A DNA stretch of 56,136 nucleotides. Origin: CAVQEK01 sp964596645 (GTDB lineage Bacteria; Bacteroidota; Bacteroidia; Cytophagales; Cyclobacteriaceae). Where the stretch lies: assembly GCA_964596645.1 (NCBI GenBank), contig CAZQVB010000029.1, positions 1-56,136 on the forward strand. The letters are read 5' to 3'. Of this stretch, positions 9,032 to 18,570 are shown one piece after another. The position numbers and the translations under genes are program-made. Each line of letters opens with the position of its first letter. The first letter of the stretch is position 1. Under the pieces are notes generated by a model. That model was not told where the DNA came from, did not search any database, and worked only from the letters and a program-made list of their open reading frames with translations.

Positions 9032-10022
9032 ACCTAAAAAAATCTGGGAGCTGCTCAAAGCCACAGGTATTAAATTCGGCAACGACAACCCCTTCGCATA
9101 CAGCGCCAGCATTGCCTACTACACCATCTTTTCGCTGCCAGCCATGGTGCTCATCATCATTTATGTAGCCGGGCTTCTCTATGAAGACGCCACGGTGAAA
9201 ACCGAGATCATCAACCAGGTGCAGCAACTCACCGGAAAGGATACGGCTGCGGAAGTGGAAAAAATCATGAGCAAGGTGGCTGTAGAAGGTACGTCTATCT
9301 GGGCGCGCATACTGGGTTTTGCCACATTATTGTTCAGTGCTACTACCGTGGTGGTATCGCTGCAGTACAGCCTGAACACCATCTGGAGGATAAAACCCAA
9401 GCCTCAGAACGGCATCTGGATGTTTGTGAAAAACCGGCTGCTCTCGCTGGCTATGGTGGCCAGTATTGGCTTCGTACTGCTGGTGTCGCTGGTGCTCGAT
9501 GCCATCATCCGGGTGATGCAGCGCTATATAGAACAGTTGTTTTCCGACTATACCTATATCCTCATATTCATCATCAACCAGGTACTGTCGCTGGCCATCA
9601 TCGCATCCGTATTTGCTGTTATTTTTAAGGTGCTGCCCGATGTAAAAATCAAATGGCGCGATGTGTTTGCCGGAGCCATACTTACCACCCTGCTCTTTAC
9701 CCTGGGCAAATACCTGATTGGCCTGTATGTGAGCAACAGCGACATGAGCTCGACATACGGCACAGCAGGCTCTCTGGTCATATTGCTTGCCTGGGTATAT
9801 TATTCGGTGCTTATCATGCTGTTTGGTGCGGAGTTCACCTACGTGTATGCCTTGAAACGCGGTCGGCGCATACGCCCCAGCGAGCATGCCGTAGCCGTAA
9901 AAATAAGTGAGGTGGAGTACGACGAGGTGCAAAGGCCCGACGACCTCGATGTAGATGAAGAGCTGCGCGAAGAGGAAGACAGACCGAATAACGCCGACAA
10001 TGCAGACCCAAAGCGCAAGTAG
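9021..10022 (+). CDS. YihY/BrkB-family inner-membrane protein
   Basis: 333 aa with about six transmembrane segments, the standard layout for YihY/BrkB proteins (once misnamed ribonuclease BN). Recognisable blocks are NPFAYSASIAYYTIFSLPAM near the N-terminus, NTIWRIKPKP in the first cytoplasmic loop, and YGTAGSLVILLAWVYYS then LFGAEFTYVYALKRG near the C-terminal end. The last 60 residues are highly acidic and charged. No transport substrate is established for the family. It overlaps mscS by 11 nt and is 17 nt before the DUF748 gene, so all three are one operon. Confidence 0.9.
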   Translation: MKIRPKKIWELLKATGIKFGNDNPFAYSASIAYYTIFSLPAMVLIIIYVAGLLYEDATVKTEIINQVQQLTGKDTAAEVEKIMSKVAVEGTSIWARILGFATLLFSATTVVVSLQYSLNTIWRIKPKPQNGIWMFVKNRLLSLAMVASIGFVLLVSLVLDAIIRVMQRYIEQLFSDYTYILIFIINQVLSLAIIASVFAVIFKVLPDVKIKWRDVFAGAILTTLLFTLGKYLIGLYVSNSDMSSTYGTAGSLVILLAWVYYSVLIMLFGAEFTYVYALKRGRRIRPSEHAVAVKISEVEYDEVQRPDDLDVDEELREEEDRPNNADNADPKRK

Positions 10023-10039
10023 CTTTAGAAAAATTCCAC

Positions 10040-11109
10040 ATGAAAAAAAGATATATAGCCATCATTGCAGTGGTACTGCTACTGGTGGCAGCGCGCATAT
10101 ACCTGCCTTTCTGGCTCACGGGTTATGTCAATAAAACGCTCGACAACATTGAGGGCTACTCCGGCTCCATTGCCGACATCGACGTCAATCTTTGGCGTGG
10201 GGCCTACGCCATCGACAGCCTGATACTGGAAAAAGAAGAGGGCGGAGAAAAGGTGCCTTTCATAGCCATAGACAGAACGAATCTGTCGGTGGAATGGAAA
10301 GCCTTGCTCAAAGGTGCCATAGTGGCCGAAGTGATGTTTGCCAACCCGGTGGTCAATTTCGTGGCCGCCTCTCCTGAAGACAGTGCCGGTGGACAATCTG
10401 GCGAAGATGTTGACTGGACTGAGCCACTCAAGAAGCTGTTGCCAATGAAAATAAACAGGCTGTTGATAGAAGGCGGCAGCATTCGCTATCACGACTTCCA
10501 CAGCGACCCTGTGGTGAATATTCGTCTGGACAGCCTGCACCTGGAAGCCACCAACCTAAGCAATGCCGAAAGCTCCGGCGACAGCCTGCCCTCTCGTCTT
10601 AGCGTATCGGCCATTTCAATAGGTGGCGGCCGCCTGCACATAGAGGGTGGCCTCAATATGCTTCAGGAAGTGCCTGATGTAGATCTGGATATAAAATTTG
10701 AAGAGGTAAACCTGCCCGACCTGAACGACTTCTTGAAGGCCTACGCCAATGTAGATGCTGAAGCGGGCAAATTCTTCCTGTATTCTGAAATTGTCATAAA
10801 AGATGCTCAGATCAATGGCTACGTAAAGCCGTTGCTCACCGGTGTGCAGTTGGTNNNNNNNNNNAAGATAAAAAGCAATTCTTTGAAGCCGTATGGGAGT
10901 CAATGGTAGGCGGCGTGCTGGAGCTGTTCGAAAACCAGTCCAAAGATCAGGTGGCCACCCGGGTACCCCACACCGGTGATCTGAGCAATCCCGAAACTCC
11001 CGTATTCACCACCGTCTGGAACGTGTTCAGAAATGCCTTCATATCTGCCTTTAGCAAAAACACCGAAGGCACCATCAACTTTGGTACTGATAGTGAAGAA
11101 AAAGAATGA
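10040..11109 (+). CDS. DUF748 (AsmA-like) envelope protein, interrupted by an assembly gap
   Basis: An N-terminal membrane anchor (residues 4-24) precedes a long beta-rich periplasmic region with repeated short beta segments such as MKINRLLIEGGSIRYHD and NIRLDSLHLEATNLS. This is typical of DUF748/AsmA-like proteins, relatives of bridge-type lipid-transfer proteins. Ten N (10855-10864) break the gene. After them the frame resumes as DKKQFFEAVWESM, then LFENQSKDQVATRVP, the usual C-terminal block of this family. The two sides are in different frames, so the N count is not the true gap. The neighbours (MscS, BrkB) support an envelope role. Confidence 0.8.
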
Positions 11110-11139
11110 TTGAGGAGCGGCCGTTTTTTGCCACGCACA

Positions 11140-12393
11140 TCAAAACAAAACCGTACGACCCTCGGCGCGCGCCTGCTCCCGGCCATAGCTTACCTGGTCT
11201 GCAATCGATCCTTTCTCATCGTACAGCACAATCGTATCGCCCTTGTTGCTTAGGCGAATACCGGCTTCTATCATCACCTGCCGCACACCTGCCGGGTCTA
11301 TCACACCGTGTAAGGCTTGTTTTCGGTTTTGCTTGTCGGCCAGGGTCCAGCCACCCAGGTCGATGGGTGAAGCTGATGTATTGATGATGGTGATTTTCTC
11401 TCCGGCGTCGTAGCGTGCTATGGGATTTACCAATGCGGCTACAATGCGCACATCACTAAAAACAGGCTTCAAATCACTTTCGGGCAACAACAACTCGCGC
11501 AAATGATCCGGCACCATCACCACATCTTCCGGCATGGCAGTCAGTTTTATAGCTCCGTCCTCTACCAATATTATATCGTGCATGTTGCCAAATTCTCCAC
11601 TTGGCAGTATCAGCCTGTCATCGCGATTTACAGGGTCTACCCTCAGCCACGTCATCAACTGATGTAACGTGCTGAAGCCATTGCCAAAATACTTAACCAG
11701 CCTCCGGAAGAGCTTGGGCCACATGGCCAATGTCTGCAATTGCTCTACACTATTGATGTCGCTCCATTGACCGGCATTCACCGCGTCTGCCGGCCAGACA
11801 CCCAGGCCGCGATGGCGCGCCTGCCTGGCGAAGTCAGCCAAAGCGGCTTTCAGATCAAGTGGAAGGGTGGCGTAAAAAGCGGGGTACACCAGGCCCTGCT
11901 GCATCAGCAGCGCGTTGATGCTTTGTTTGAGCAGGCTTACATCCAGCCACACCTGCGAACCATCGACAAAAGGATGCTCACCGCCAAACACAAAGGCCAC
12001 AGGCCTGCCGTATGGATCTACATTCTTTACCAGTATGTATCCGCGCACAGGTTGGTTATCTACGCTTTTCACCTTGAGTGGCAGCTCTTCCCAAAAAGAC
12101 ACACCGGTAAAGCCCAGCGTAAAGAGCAAAGCATCGCGTGCGGCTATGGCCAGTTGCCAGTGCTGGTGGGCATCGGCATAGTGAGTTTCCAGGGCATCAA
12201 TCCCTTCCAGGCGCAGGTTGACCATACCACGGCTGTTGAAGGCCGGGGCCGGCGCGCCATTGCGCTCCAAAAGGCCCAACAGCAGTGGGTTGTCCGGCTT
12301 GAACCGCAGTGTATCGCCGTCGGGTTCGGGGCCACGCTTCGGCATATCCGGATAGAAAATGTGGAACTCTCCTTTGATCAGTTGGTAAGCCAT
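11140..12393 (-). CDS. SNase-like nuclease domain fused to a C-terminal lamin-tail domain
   Basis: 417 aa, no signal peptide. Residues 20-160 resemble a staphylococcal-nuclease fold: PDGDTLRF, then VNLRLEGIDALETHY and GRPVAFVFGG. In SNases the aspartates of DGDT and the R-x-x-x-I-D-x-P/A-E segment bind Ca and cleave; the Arg, Asp and Glu positions are present here. Residues 330-417 look like a lamin-tail domain (ITIINTSASPIDLGGWTLAD, then LSNKGDTIVLYD), a beta-sandwich seen in secreted bacterial nucleases. The 160 residues between are unassigned. The lack of an export signal is odd for this architecture. It converges on the DUF748 gene and may be the last gene of the leftward sulfatase/GH95 transcript. 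Confidence 0.72.
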   Translation of the reverse strand: MAYQLIKGEFHIFYPDMPKRGPEPDGDTLRFKPDNPLLLGLLERNGAPAPAFNSRGMVNLRLEGIDALETHYADAHQHWQLAIAARDALLFTLGFTGVSFWEELPLKVKSVDNQPVRGYILVKNVDPYGRPVAFVFGGEHPFVDGSQVWLDVSLLKQSINALLMQQGLVYPAFYATLPLDLKAALADFARQARHRGLGVWPADAVNAGQWSDINSVEQLQTLAMWPKLFRRLVKYFGNGFSTLHQLMTWLRVDPVNRDDRLILPSGEFGNMHDIILVEDGAIKLTAMPEDVVMVPDHLRELLLPESDLKPVFSDVRIVAALVNPIARYDAGEKITIINTSASPIDLGGWTLADKQNRKQALHGVIDPAGVRQVMIEAGIRLSNKGDTIVLYDEKGSIADQVSYGREQARAEGRTVLF

Positions 12394-12457
12394 GGTTGTA
12401 GTGGTTATTTGTACTTAATATGTCGTGCCATTGTCAAAGAAAGGAATGCGCTCTCCC

Positions 12458-14803
12458 CTACTCCCTGCTGCGCAGCAACATAGATTCTCCTGCATTCATA
12501 GTGCGGGTGAAGATGGCTCCTTCATGCGCTTCATCGTTCAGCAGATATTGATCGCCCAGTCCGTGCTTCAGCCTTATTGGCCCGCCAAATTGAGATGTCA
12601 CCCGGATGTACTTCGTTTTACCATCGCGTACCCTGGCATCGATCAGGAAACCTCCTTCCGCCAGAATACCTTCAAATTCGATGTTTTTCCAGTCGCGATG
12701 AATATCCGGCAGCACATACACAGTGCCACGAGTGGTATGCACCAGCAGATCGAGCGCCGCGCTCAGCGCTCCAAAGCCTGCGTCGAGTTGCATCACTTCC
12801 CGGTTGTTTTCTATGGCTGATGTGTGGTGCCAGCCCAATGAAGAAATATTAGAAACACCACCATGTGCAGCGTTGTGCAAGGTGCCACGCCCTTCATTCA
12901 CAAAGTTTTCGCGCCAGTAGTGCAGCCAGGCCACCGCCGCCTCTGCGCCATGAAACCGGTTGTGCAATATGGAAGCCCACGGCACACACCAGCCGCTCCA
13001 GTTGCCCGCACCTTTCCTTACCCAGTGGTCGTATGATCGGCCGCTGATCTGTAGATGCTCCGCCTGCTGCGGATCAAAGGTGTTGAATGGGTAAATACCC
13101 GCCAAATGGGAGTGGTGCCGGTGACTTTCGTCTAAGTCCTGGCCCTCCCATAAGGCTATTCGTTGTGTAGGATTACTACCGTGCTCTAAATTGAAAGGAG
13201 CCGTAATGGTGGCATAATGGGGCAAACGATTTAACGCTTCTTGCCAGCGTTCATCGCGGGGCTTATTCAGTACAGTTGCAGCCTCTGGCAGTATCTCCGA
13301 CACCATGCGAAAAGCGGCCAACTGAAATGATGCGTCGCGCCCCCAGGCATTCATCGCAGAACCGCGGTATTCGGGGCTTACCGATACCGGCAAGCTGATG
13401 CGCAGCTGCCCTTCTTCATTGGTGATTTCTTCCTTCATGGCCCAGTACCCTTCAAACGCCCCGACCAAAAGAGGCCAGGCTACTTCCTTCAGTGTGTTCT
13501 GGTCATTGCTGTACCGGTAGTAGAGCCAGGCCAATTGTGCCATCCAGGCTGTGCATGCATGGTCGATAGTGCCTGTCCAAAAGGTGCCAACCACCTGGCA
13601 GCGGTCATCTACGGCATGGGGCAGCATGAGCGCGTTCTGCTGCCCGAAGAATGTTTCTCCGTTTTGCTGCATCTGTGGTATCCACGCTTTCAGCATGGCC
13701 CAAAGCGGCTCGAAATGCGCCGTCCGGTTGGTGGCCAGCGCGGGCAGGTATATCATCTGCAGATTGATGTTGAAGTGGTAGTCGTTGCTCCAGGGCGGCA
13801 GTTGATACTCTTCATTGAAAGGGCCCTGCAGAGTACAGGCTACCCCGTGGGGTGGTGTGCTGATGGCCTGCTTGTACAGTCCATAATCGATGATTTCCTG
13901 TACTACGCGGTCGGGTACCTGCACCTTGGGTACATCCTGCCAATACCTTTGCCACCAGGCCTGATCTTGCATGCTGTATCCGGAAATGTCTGCCGTCAAT
14001 GCGTCTACCACATGCCGCCGCGCATGGTCGCCCAGTGCCGATGCGATCGCCACTTGTTTGTCGGTCTTTCTATAGGCTACAGCCAGTGGGTCATCTTCCG
14101 GCAATGCCTGGGTGAAACCATAGCATTCGTTTTCCTCATCCTGCCACAGGTCTGGAGGCGCCACACCCATCGCGGCCAATTGTACCCCCACATGTTGCCA
14201 GCTCGGCACCAGCTTCATGCTGATTTGCTCATTCAGGCTGGCCGGCACGTTTACCACAGCCACATCGCGCACCACCGAGTGCACGATTTGCACGATAGAG
14301 GTTTTCTTCTCCTTGTCTTGAAGGGTTATTTCCAACGTACCGCTTTTCAGGTCGAGCACGCCATAGGTCAATCGATAATTTTCGGGAAATGTCATTTCCA
14401 GCCTGCCCCCTCCTATCTGGTATGGCCTGCTTGGCTTGCCGTCCTCTGGCTTGGCATGCATGCCAAAAGCCTCCTGCAATGCCTCAAAATTGCGCGCCTG
14501 CAACAGTGACTTCACGGTGTGGTAGGTGGTGGAGGTAAGAAAATCATGGCCGCCCCGGTGATCCCAGAAGCCGGCCCTCCCCAGGGTAATATTCAGCTGA
14601 TTACCCCCGCCCCACACCATAAGGCCTTGTCGGCCATTGCCCATCAATATGCCTGTATGCGTGCGTGGCAGCGGAAAATCCCATACCAACTTACTGCCCG
14701 ATGGTGGCTGCAGCACCCCCGCTATATCTACTTTGGGCCCGCACCCCCAGGCCATAGTGAGCACAGTGAAAAGAACAATTTGAAGTACTTTTTCCTTGGT
14801 CAT
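12458..14803 (-). CDS. GH95-like glycoside hydrolase, lipoprotein
   Basis: 781 aa with a lipobox signal (LTMAWGC, Cys at about residue 21), so probably anchored in the outer membrane. It follows the GH95 ((alpha/alpha)6 barrel, alpha-L-fucosidase/galactosidase) plan: GILMGNGRQGLMVWG in the N-terminal beta domain, then NDYHFNINLQMIYLPALA, ESHRHHSHLAGIYP and QLDAGFGALSAALDLL in the barrel. These correspond to GH95 motifs for substrate binding and the inverting catalytic residues, though they diverge from characterised fucosidases, so substrate is uncertain. It begins 11 nt after the upstream sulfatase stop, implying that the two act on the same sulfated glycan. Confidence 0.78.
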   Translation of the reverse strand: MTKEKVLQIVLFTVLTMAWGCGPKVDIAGVLQPPSGSKLVWDFPLPRTHTGILMGNGRQGLMVWGGGNQLNITLGRAGFWDHRGGHDFLTSTTYHTVKSLLQARNFEALQEAFGMHAKPEDGKPSRPYQIGGGRLEMTFPENYRLTYGVLDLKSGTLEITLQDKEKKTSIVQIVHSVVRDVAVVNVPASLNEQISMKLVPSWQHVGVQLAAMGVAPPDLWQDEENECYGFTQALPEDDPLAVAYRKTDKQVAIASALGDHARRHVVDALTADISGYSMQDQAWWQRYWQDVPKVQVPDRVVQEIIDYGLYKQAISTPPHGVACTLQGPFNEEYQLPPWSNDYHFNINLQMIYLPALATNRTAHFEPLWAMLKAWIPQMQQNGETFFGQQNALMLPHAVDDRCQVVGTFWTGTIDHACTAWMAQLAWLYYRYSNDQNTLKEVAWPLLVGAFEGYWAMKEEITNEEGQLRISLPVSVSPEYRGSAMNAWGRDASFQLAAFRMVSEILPEAATVLNKPRDERWQEALNRLPHYATITAPFNLEHGSNPTQRIALWEGQDLDESHRHHSHLAGIYPFNTFDPQQAEHLQISGRSYDHWVRKGAGNWSGWCVPWASILHNRFHGAEAAVAWLHYWRENFVNEGRGTLHNAAHGGVSNISSLGWHHTSAIENNREVMQLDAGFGALSAALDLLVHTTRGTVYVLPDIHRDWKNIEFEGILAEGGFLIDARVRDGKTKYIRVTSQFGGPIRLKHGLGDQYLLNDEAHEGAIFTRTMNAGESMLLRSRE

Positions 14804-14814
14804 GTATGATCGCT

Positions 14815-16464
14815 TTATGGCACTTTTGTCAGATCCACCTCCAGCTCCTCGCTTTCTTTGAAACCAATGCGAATGGCGCGGGCGTACAGACGATCGGCAG
14901 AGTCCAGCGCCAGTGGTTGATGGTAGAGCAGCCAGGGGCCGGTGGTATCGGTGCGATAGGCAATGGATGCACCTTCCGTTGGTGATTGCAGCGCAATGGT
15001 GCCCTTGCCGCTGTTGCCGCTTATGGCAGGCTTGGCCGTGGTTGGCTGCTTGCCGTCTGGCGGCCAGAGCATTTTGATGAGTACCGTCTCCGGTATGTGG
15101 CCGAGGTCAGCCGTTTCCTGTTTCCACTGTTCGTGTACCTGGCGCATCTCCACCAGCTTTTCCTGGTATTCGGGCGCTTCGGCCAGGTTGTTCAGCTCAT
15201 AGGGGTCGCGCTCGGTATCGTACAATTCTTCCACCGGCTTGGTCTTTTTGTATACCCACGACTGATCTTCCGTGAGCTCACCCGCATCGCGCAGGCGATA
15301 CAATTCGGACATGATGTTCATCTGATCGCGGTAAGGTATCCACTTCAGGTAGGGCTCGTCGGGCCGGTAGTTCCTGATGTATTTATAGCGTTTGTCGCGA
15401 ACAGCGCGCATGGTTTCCAGTGCCGGATCCATACGGTCTCTCGCAGCAAAGATATATTCTCTGGGCTCGGGTTGCTGTTCACCAAGAAATGCCCGGCCCT
15501 GCATGTGATCAGGCACTTGCAGCCCCAGCAATGAAAGCATGGAGGGTGCAAAATCAACAAAGCTCACCAACTGATCATCGACGGTGCCCGCCCTATGTCC
15601 ATCGGCATATCGAATGATGAAAGGCACATGCAGGCCTGAGTCGAATATCCAGCGCTTGGAGCGCGGCAGACCGCTGCCGTGGTCGGAGTAAAAGAATATA
15701 ATCGTATTGTCCATAAGGCCGTCGTCTGCCAGTTGTTGCAGTATGTCGCCCACCTGGCTGTCCATCACCATGATGTTGTCATAGTTGCGTGCTATATCTT
15801 TTCTGATCAGGGGTGTGTCGGGGTAATACGGCGGCACAGGCACCTGCGAAGCATCCACGCGCAGCTCTTCATCGGCCCTGCCCCACACACGCGATTCGTG
15901 CGTCACTTCAAGGTTGAACACGGAGAAAAAAGGCATATCCTCATCAGGCCTGTTGCGCCAATGCGCTTTTTTGCTGCTTTCATCCCAGGCGGTGATGGGC
16001 GCCTTGAATTGATAATCTTCCTTTGCATTGTTGGTGCAGTAGTAGCCGGCAGCCCTCAGGTACTCCGGAAAGCAACGCACCTCTGGCGGGGGCACGGCGG
16101 AGTAGGTCGGTATGGCCAGCAACTCCGGGTCGTCGATCATTTCTAAGGCCGATGTGCGCTTGAGCGTGCGCATATGCTGGGCGCCTATGGTGGTCGGATA
16201 CATACCGGTAATGATGGCAGCACGCGATGGCGCACATACACCCGACACCGAATACACATTGGTGTAGCGCACACCTTCCCGGGCCAGCCGGTCTATGTTG
16301 GGTGTTTCGATGGTGGAGTCGCCATAGCTGGGCAGATGCGGGCTCATGTCTTCACAGGTGATCCACAAAATGTTCGGTCGCTTGGGCGTGGCCACTTCCG
16401 TCACCTGGTTGCTCTGACTGCAACCCAGCAGGGCTGCGATAATCACAATAAAAAATCGATTCAT
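14815..16464 (-). CDS. sulfatase (S1 family) lipoprotein with C-terminal chitobiase-like domain
   Basis: About 549 aa starting at MNRFFIVIIAALLGC (lipobox Cys). The frame is open for 11 more codons upstream, but the signal fixes the ATG at 16464. Metal-site residues appear in ITCEDMSPHLPSYG; CAPSRAAIITGMYP carries the Cys for formylglycine; YSDHGSGLPRSKR gives the second metal pair and matches the S1_8-like group I remember. The last 70 residues (SPTEGASIAYRTD to LYARAIRIG) resemble the chitobiase C-terminal beta-sandwich, a frequent partner in this subgroup. It cleaves sulfate from glycans at the cell surface or periplasm. It is the first gene of the operon with the GH95-like enzyme. Confidence 0.88.
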   Translation of the reverse strand: MNRFFIVIIAALLGCSQSNQVTEVATPKRPNILWITCEDMSPHLPSYGDSTIETPNIDRLAREGVRYTNVYSVSGVCAPSRAAIITGMYPTTIGAQHMRTLKRTSALEMIDDPELLAIPTYSAVPPPEVRCFPEYLRAAGYYCTNNAKEDYQFKAPITAWDESSKKAHWRNRPDEDMPFFSVFNLEVTHESRVWGRADEELRVDASQVPVPPYYPDTPLIRKDIARNYDNIMVMDSQVGDILQQLADDGLMDNTIIFFYSDHGSGLPRSKRWIFDSGLHVPFIIRYADGHRAGTVDDQLVSFVDFAPSMLSLLGLQVPDHMQGRAFLGEQQPEPREYIFAARDRMDPALETMRAVRDKRYKYIRNYRPDEPYLKWIPYRDQMNIMSELYRLRDAGELTEDQSWVYKKTKPVEELYDTERDPYELNNLAEAPEYQEKLVEMRQVHEQWKQETADLGHIPETVLIKMLWPPDGKQPTTAKPAISGNSGKGTIALQSPTEGASIAYRTDTTGPWLLYHQPLALDSADRLYARAIRIGFKESEELEVDLTKVP

Positions 16465-16513
16465 AAATAGATCACTTATAGATTTGCGGTAAGTCATTCA
16501 CTGCATTGAAGGC

Positions 16514-16849
16514 ATGAAAGTAGATAAAAATCTCAATTTTTTCCGCGATGTATACGAGGTGGTCAAGCTCGTGCCGCGCGGCCGTGTGACCTCTTATGGG
16601 GCTATAGCCGCCTATCTGGGCACCAAAGGCAGCGCGCGCATGGTTGGCTGGGCGCTCAACCAGGTCGATAAAGGCCAGGTGCCGGCACATCGTGTCGTGA
16701 ACCGCAACGGCCTGCTCACCGGAAAAGTGCATTTCGACCCCCCCGGCAGTATGGCCGAGCTGCTCGCGCAGGAAGGCACCGAAGTGCAAAACGACCAAGT
16801 GGTAATGTTTGAAAAGCTTTTTTGGGATCCCGCAGCAGAACTATTGTGA
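16514..16849 (+). CDS. alkyltransferase-like (ATL) DNA-repair protein
   Basis: 111 aa corresponding to only the DNA-binding domain of O6-alkylguanine-DNA alkyltransferase (VVKLVPRGRVTSYGAIAAYL, then SARMVGWALNQ with the Arg finger). The active-site PCHRV is VPAHRVVNRNG here, so the alkyl-accepting Cys is Ala. That is the mark of ATL proteins, which bind O6-alkylguanine without repairing it and hand the lesion to nucleotide excision repair. Typical ATLs are about 100-120 aa, so the gene is complete. It is divergent from the sulfatase (50 nt apart) and convergent with corA, thus likely monocistronic. Confidence 0.9.
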   Translation: MKVDKNLNFFRDVYEVVKLVPRGRVTSYGAIAAYLGTKGSARMVGWALNQVDKGQVPAHRVVNRNGLLTGKVHFDPPGSMAELLAQEGTEVQNDQVVMFEKLFWDPAAELL

Positions 16850-16876
16850 AAATGATATCAACCGCCCTACCGGCAA

Positions 16877-17827
16877 CTACAGCCACTTGCGCCACTTGAA
16901 AATGAGGAAAGTAAACACCGACGACATGATCATGATGAGCAGGGCTACCGGATAGCCAAACTTCCAACTCAGCTCTGGCATCAGACGGAAGTTCATGCCG
17001 TACATGCTCGCTATGAGCGTTGGCGGCATAAAGATGACCGTGACTACGGTAAAAATTTTGATGATCTTGTTCTGGTCGATGTCGATAAGTCCGAGGAAGG
17101 TATTCTGAAGGTACTCCAGCCGCTCAAAGTTGAACGAGGTGTGGTTCAGCAGCGACCCCGTGTCTTTGAGCATTATGCGGAGTTTTTCTATTTCATCCAG
17201 CGGAAAATATTCGCTTTTCAAAATAGAAGAAATGATGCGCTGTTTGTCGATGATGTTTTCGCGCAGCATCATGGTGAGCTCCTGAAAATTGTTGATTTTG
17301 ATCAGGATGTGTTCGTCGAGGTTTTTTCTGATGGTGAGTTCTTTGCTGATGCGTGAGATATCTTTGGCTATTCCTTCCAGAAAATCCGCGTCGTAGTCGA
17401 TCCTGGACTCAAAAATGGTCAAAAACACGTTGGCCCCGCTTAGGCGGCTGCGGTTGAGCGTACGCAGTTTGCGGTAGGCGTCATCAAACGATTTGAACTC
17501 ATAGTTGCGCTGGGTGATCAGTATGTCGTCTTTCAGGATAAATGACACAGGATCGTTGATGTGGCTGTCGCCGGAAACGGCCAAAAAGTTGGAGTTGGCA
17601 GAAATTTCCTCTTCACTCTCGGCATAGCGCGAGCTGCTTTCGATCTCCTCGGCTTCCTGCCGGGTGAAGAGCTCTACGGCCAGCATTTCTTCCACGATCT
17701 CCCGCTCACGGCCTTGCGCATTCACAAGGTCTACCCATACGATCTCGCCCTTTTTGGCCTCACGCAGGTGGTCTGCTCCTTTCAGCACTTTCACGCCTTT
17801 TTCATCGCGACAAAGACAACTAATCAT
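16877..17827 (-). CDS. CorA-family divalent metal transporter
   Basis: 316 aa. A long acidic cytoplasmic N-terminal domain and coiled helices (residues 1-250) precede two C-terminal membrane helices. The first ends with the CorA selectivity signature YGMNF (in LIASMYGMNF), and the second is followed by a basic end KWRKWL. CorA pentamers carry Mg2+ or Co2+ down the electrochemical gradient. The loop after GMNF reads RLMPELSW rather than the common MPEL-type variant of classic CorA, but length and order are normal. It converges with the ATL gene, 27 nt away. The 260 nt upstream contain no gene I can see. Confidence 0.92.
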   Translation of the reverse strand: MISCLCRDEKGVKVLKGADHLREAKKGEIVWVDLVNAQGREREIVEEMLAVELFTRQEAEEIESSSRYAESEEEISANSNFLAVSGDSHINDPVSFILKDDILITQRNYEFKSFDDAYRKLRTLNRSRLSGANVFLTIFESRIDYDADFLEGIAKDISRISKELTIRKNLDEHILIKINNFQELTMMLRENIIDKQRIISSILKSEYFPLDEIEKLRIMLKDTGSLLNHTSFNFERLEYLQNTFLGLIDIDQNKIIKIFTVVTVIFMPPTLIASMYGMNFRLMPELSWKFGYPVALLIMIMSSVFTFLIFKWRKWL

Positions 17828-18086
17828 TCGTTTTCACTTTTTTGAACTGTCCAGAAATCTGCGCAAAGTAGAAAGGAGATCAGCATTATAAAAACATCTG
17901 ATCAGAATAAAAGCGAAGGCAAGCCGCCGCTCGCTATCGTCGGCATTTCCTGCACGAATTGCCGAAATAGCGCTGTGCAAATGGATAGGGGCGAAAAACA
18001 AATGTTTTCTTTTCGTTCTTCTTCTTCATCATTTTATTCTTACTTTTAAAAAAGATGACTAGCGTCTGAACAGCGCGCCCAAACCT

Positions 18087-18570
18087 GTGGACACCCATAA
18101 CCACCCCAGCTACTACCCTCCGGAGCACCAGCCCAGCATGTCGCCCAATGCCTCAGAACAGGAGAAATATGCGCAACTAAATGATGCGGAAACCTGGACT
18201 GCATTCAAGGCAGGCGATGTGTCGGCTTTCGAAATCATCTTCCGGTCGCATTACAACATACTCTATCAGTATGGACTGAAAATGCTCCACGACCCGGATA
18301 AAGTAAAAGACCATATTCAAACCCTCTTTACTATTCTCTGGGATAGCCGCGAAAGGTTGGGCAGCAACAGCTGCATCAAAAATTATTTGCTGGCCGCTTT
18401 GCGGCGGCAAATACTTCGTCAGGAAAAGCGCAACAACAGGTTCCACCTTTTTGTGCAACAAATTGCCCCTGAATACGAAGAGTCGGAAGAAGTGAAAGTG
18501 GTACAGATTCAAACAAAAACCGAGCTTGAGCAGAAGCTGAAACTGGCCATTTCCAGTCTGCCGGCCAGGC
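18087..18570 (+). pseudogene. RNA polymerase sigma-70 (ECF-type) factor, 3' end missing
   Basis: The frame encodes the start of a Bacteroidota ECF sigma factor: TAFKAGDVSAFEIIFRSHYN, then YQYGLKML and HIQTLFTILWDSRERLGSN, which are sigma region 2, and the linker to AISSLPARR. Region 4, the helix-turn-helix that reads the -35 box and should begin at LPARR, is absent: the frame runs on for only 22 unrelated residues to a stop at 18639. At 18571 another frame takes over with the tail of a different protein. So this is a deletion fusion or an assembly join, and the factor should be inactive as drawn. GTG at 18087 or ATG at 18138 could be the start. Confidence 0.75.

Noticed and set aside
16514..16849. 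O6-methylguanine methyltransferase
   Set aside because: The acceptor Cys is Ala, so only the ATL call is tenable.
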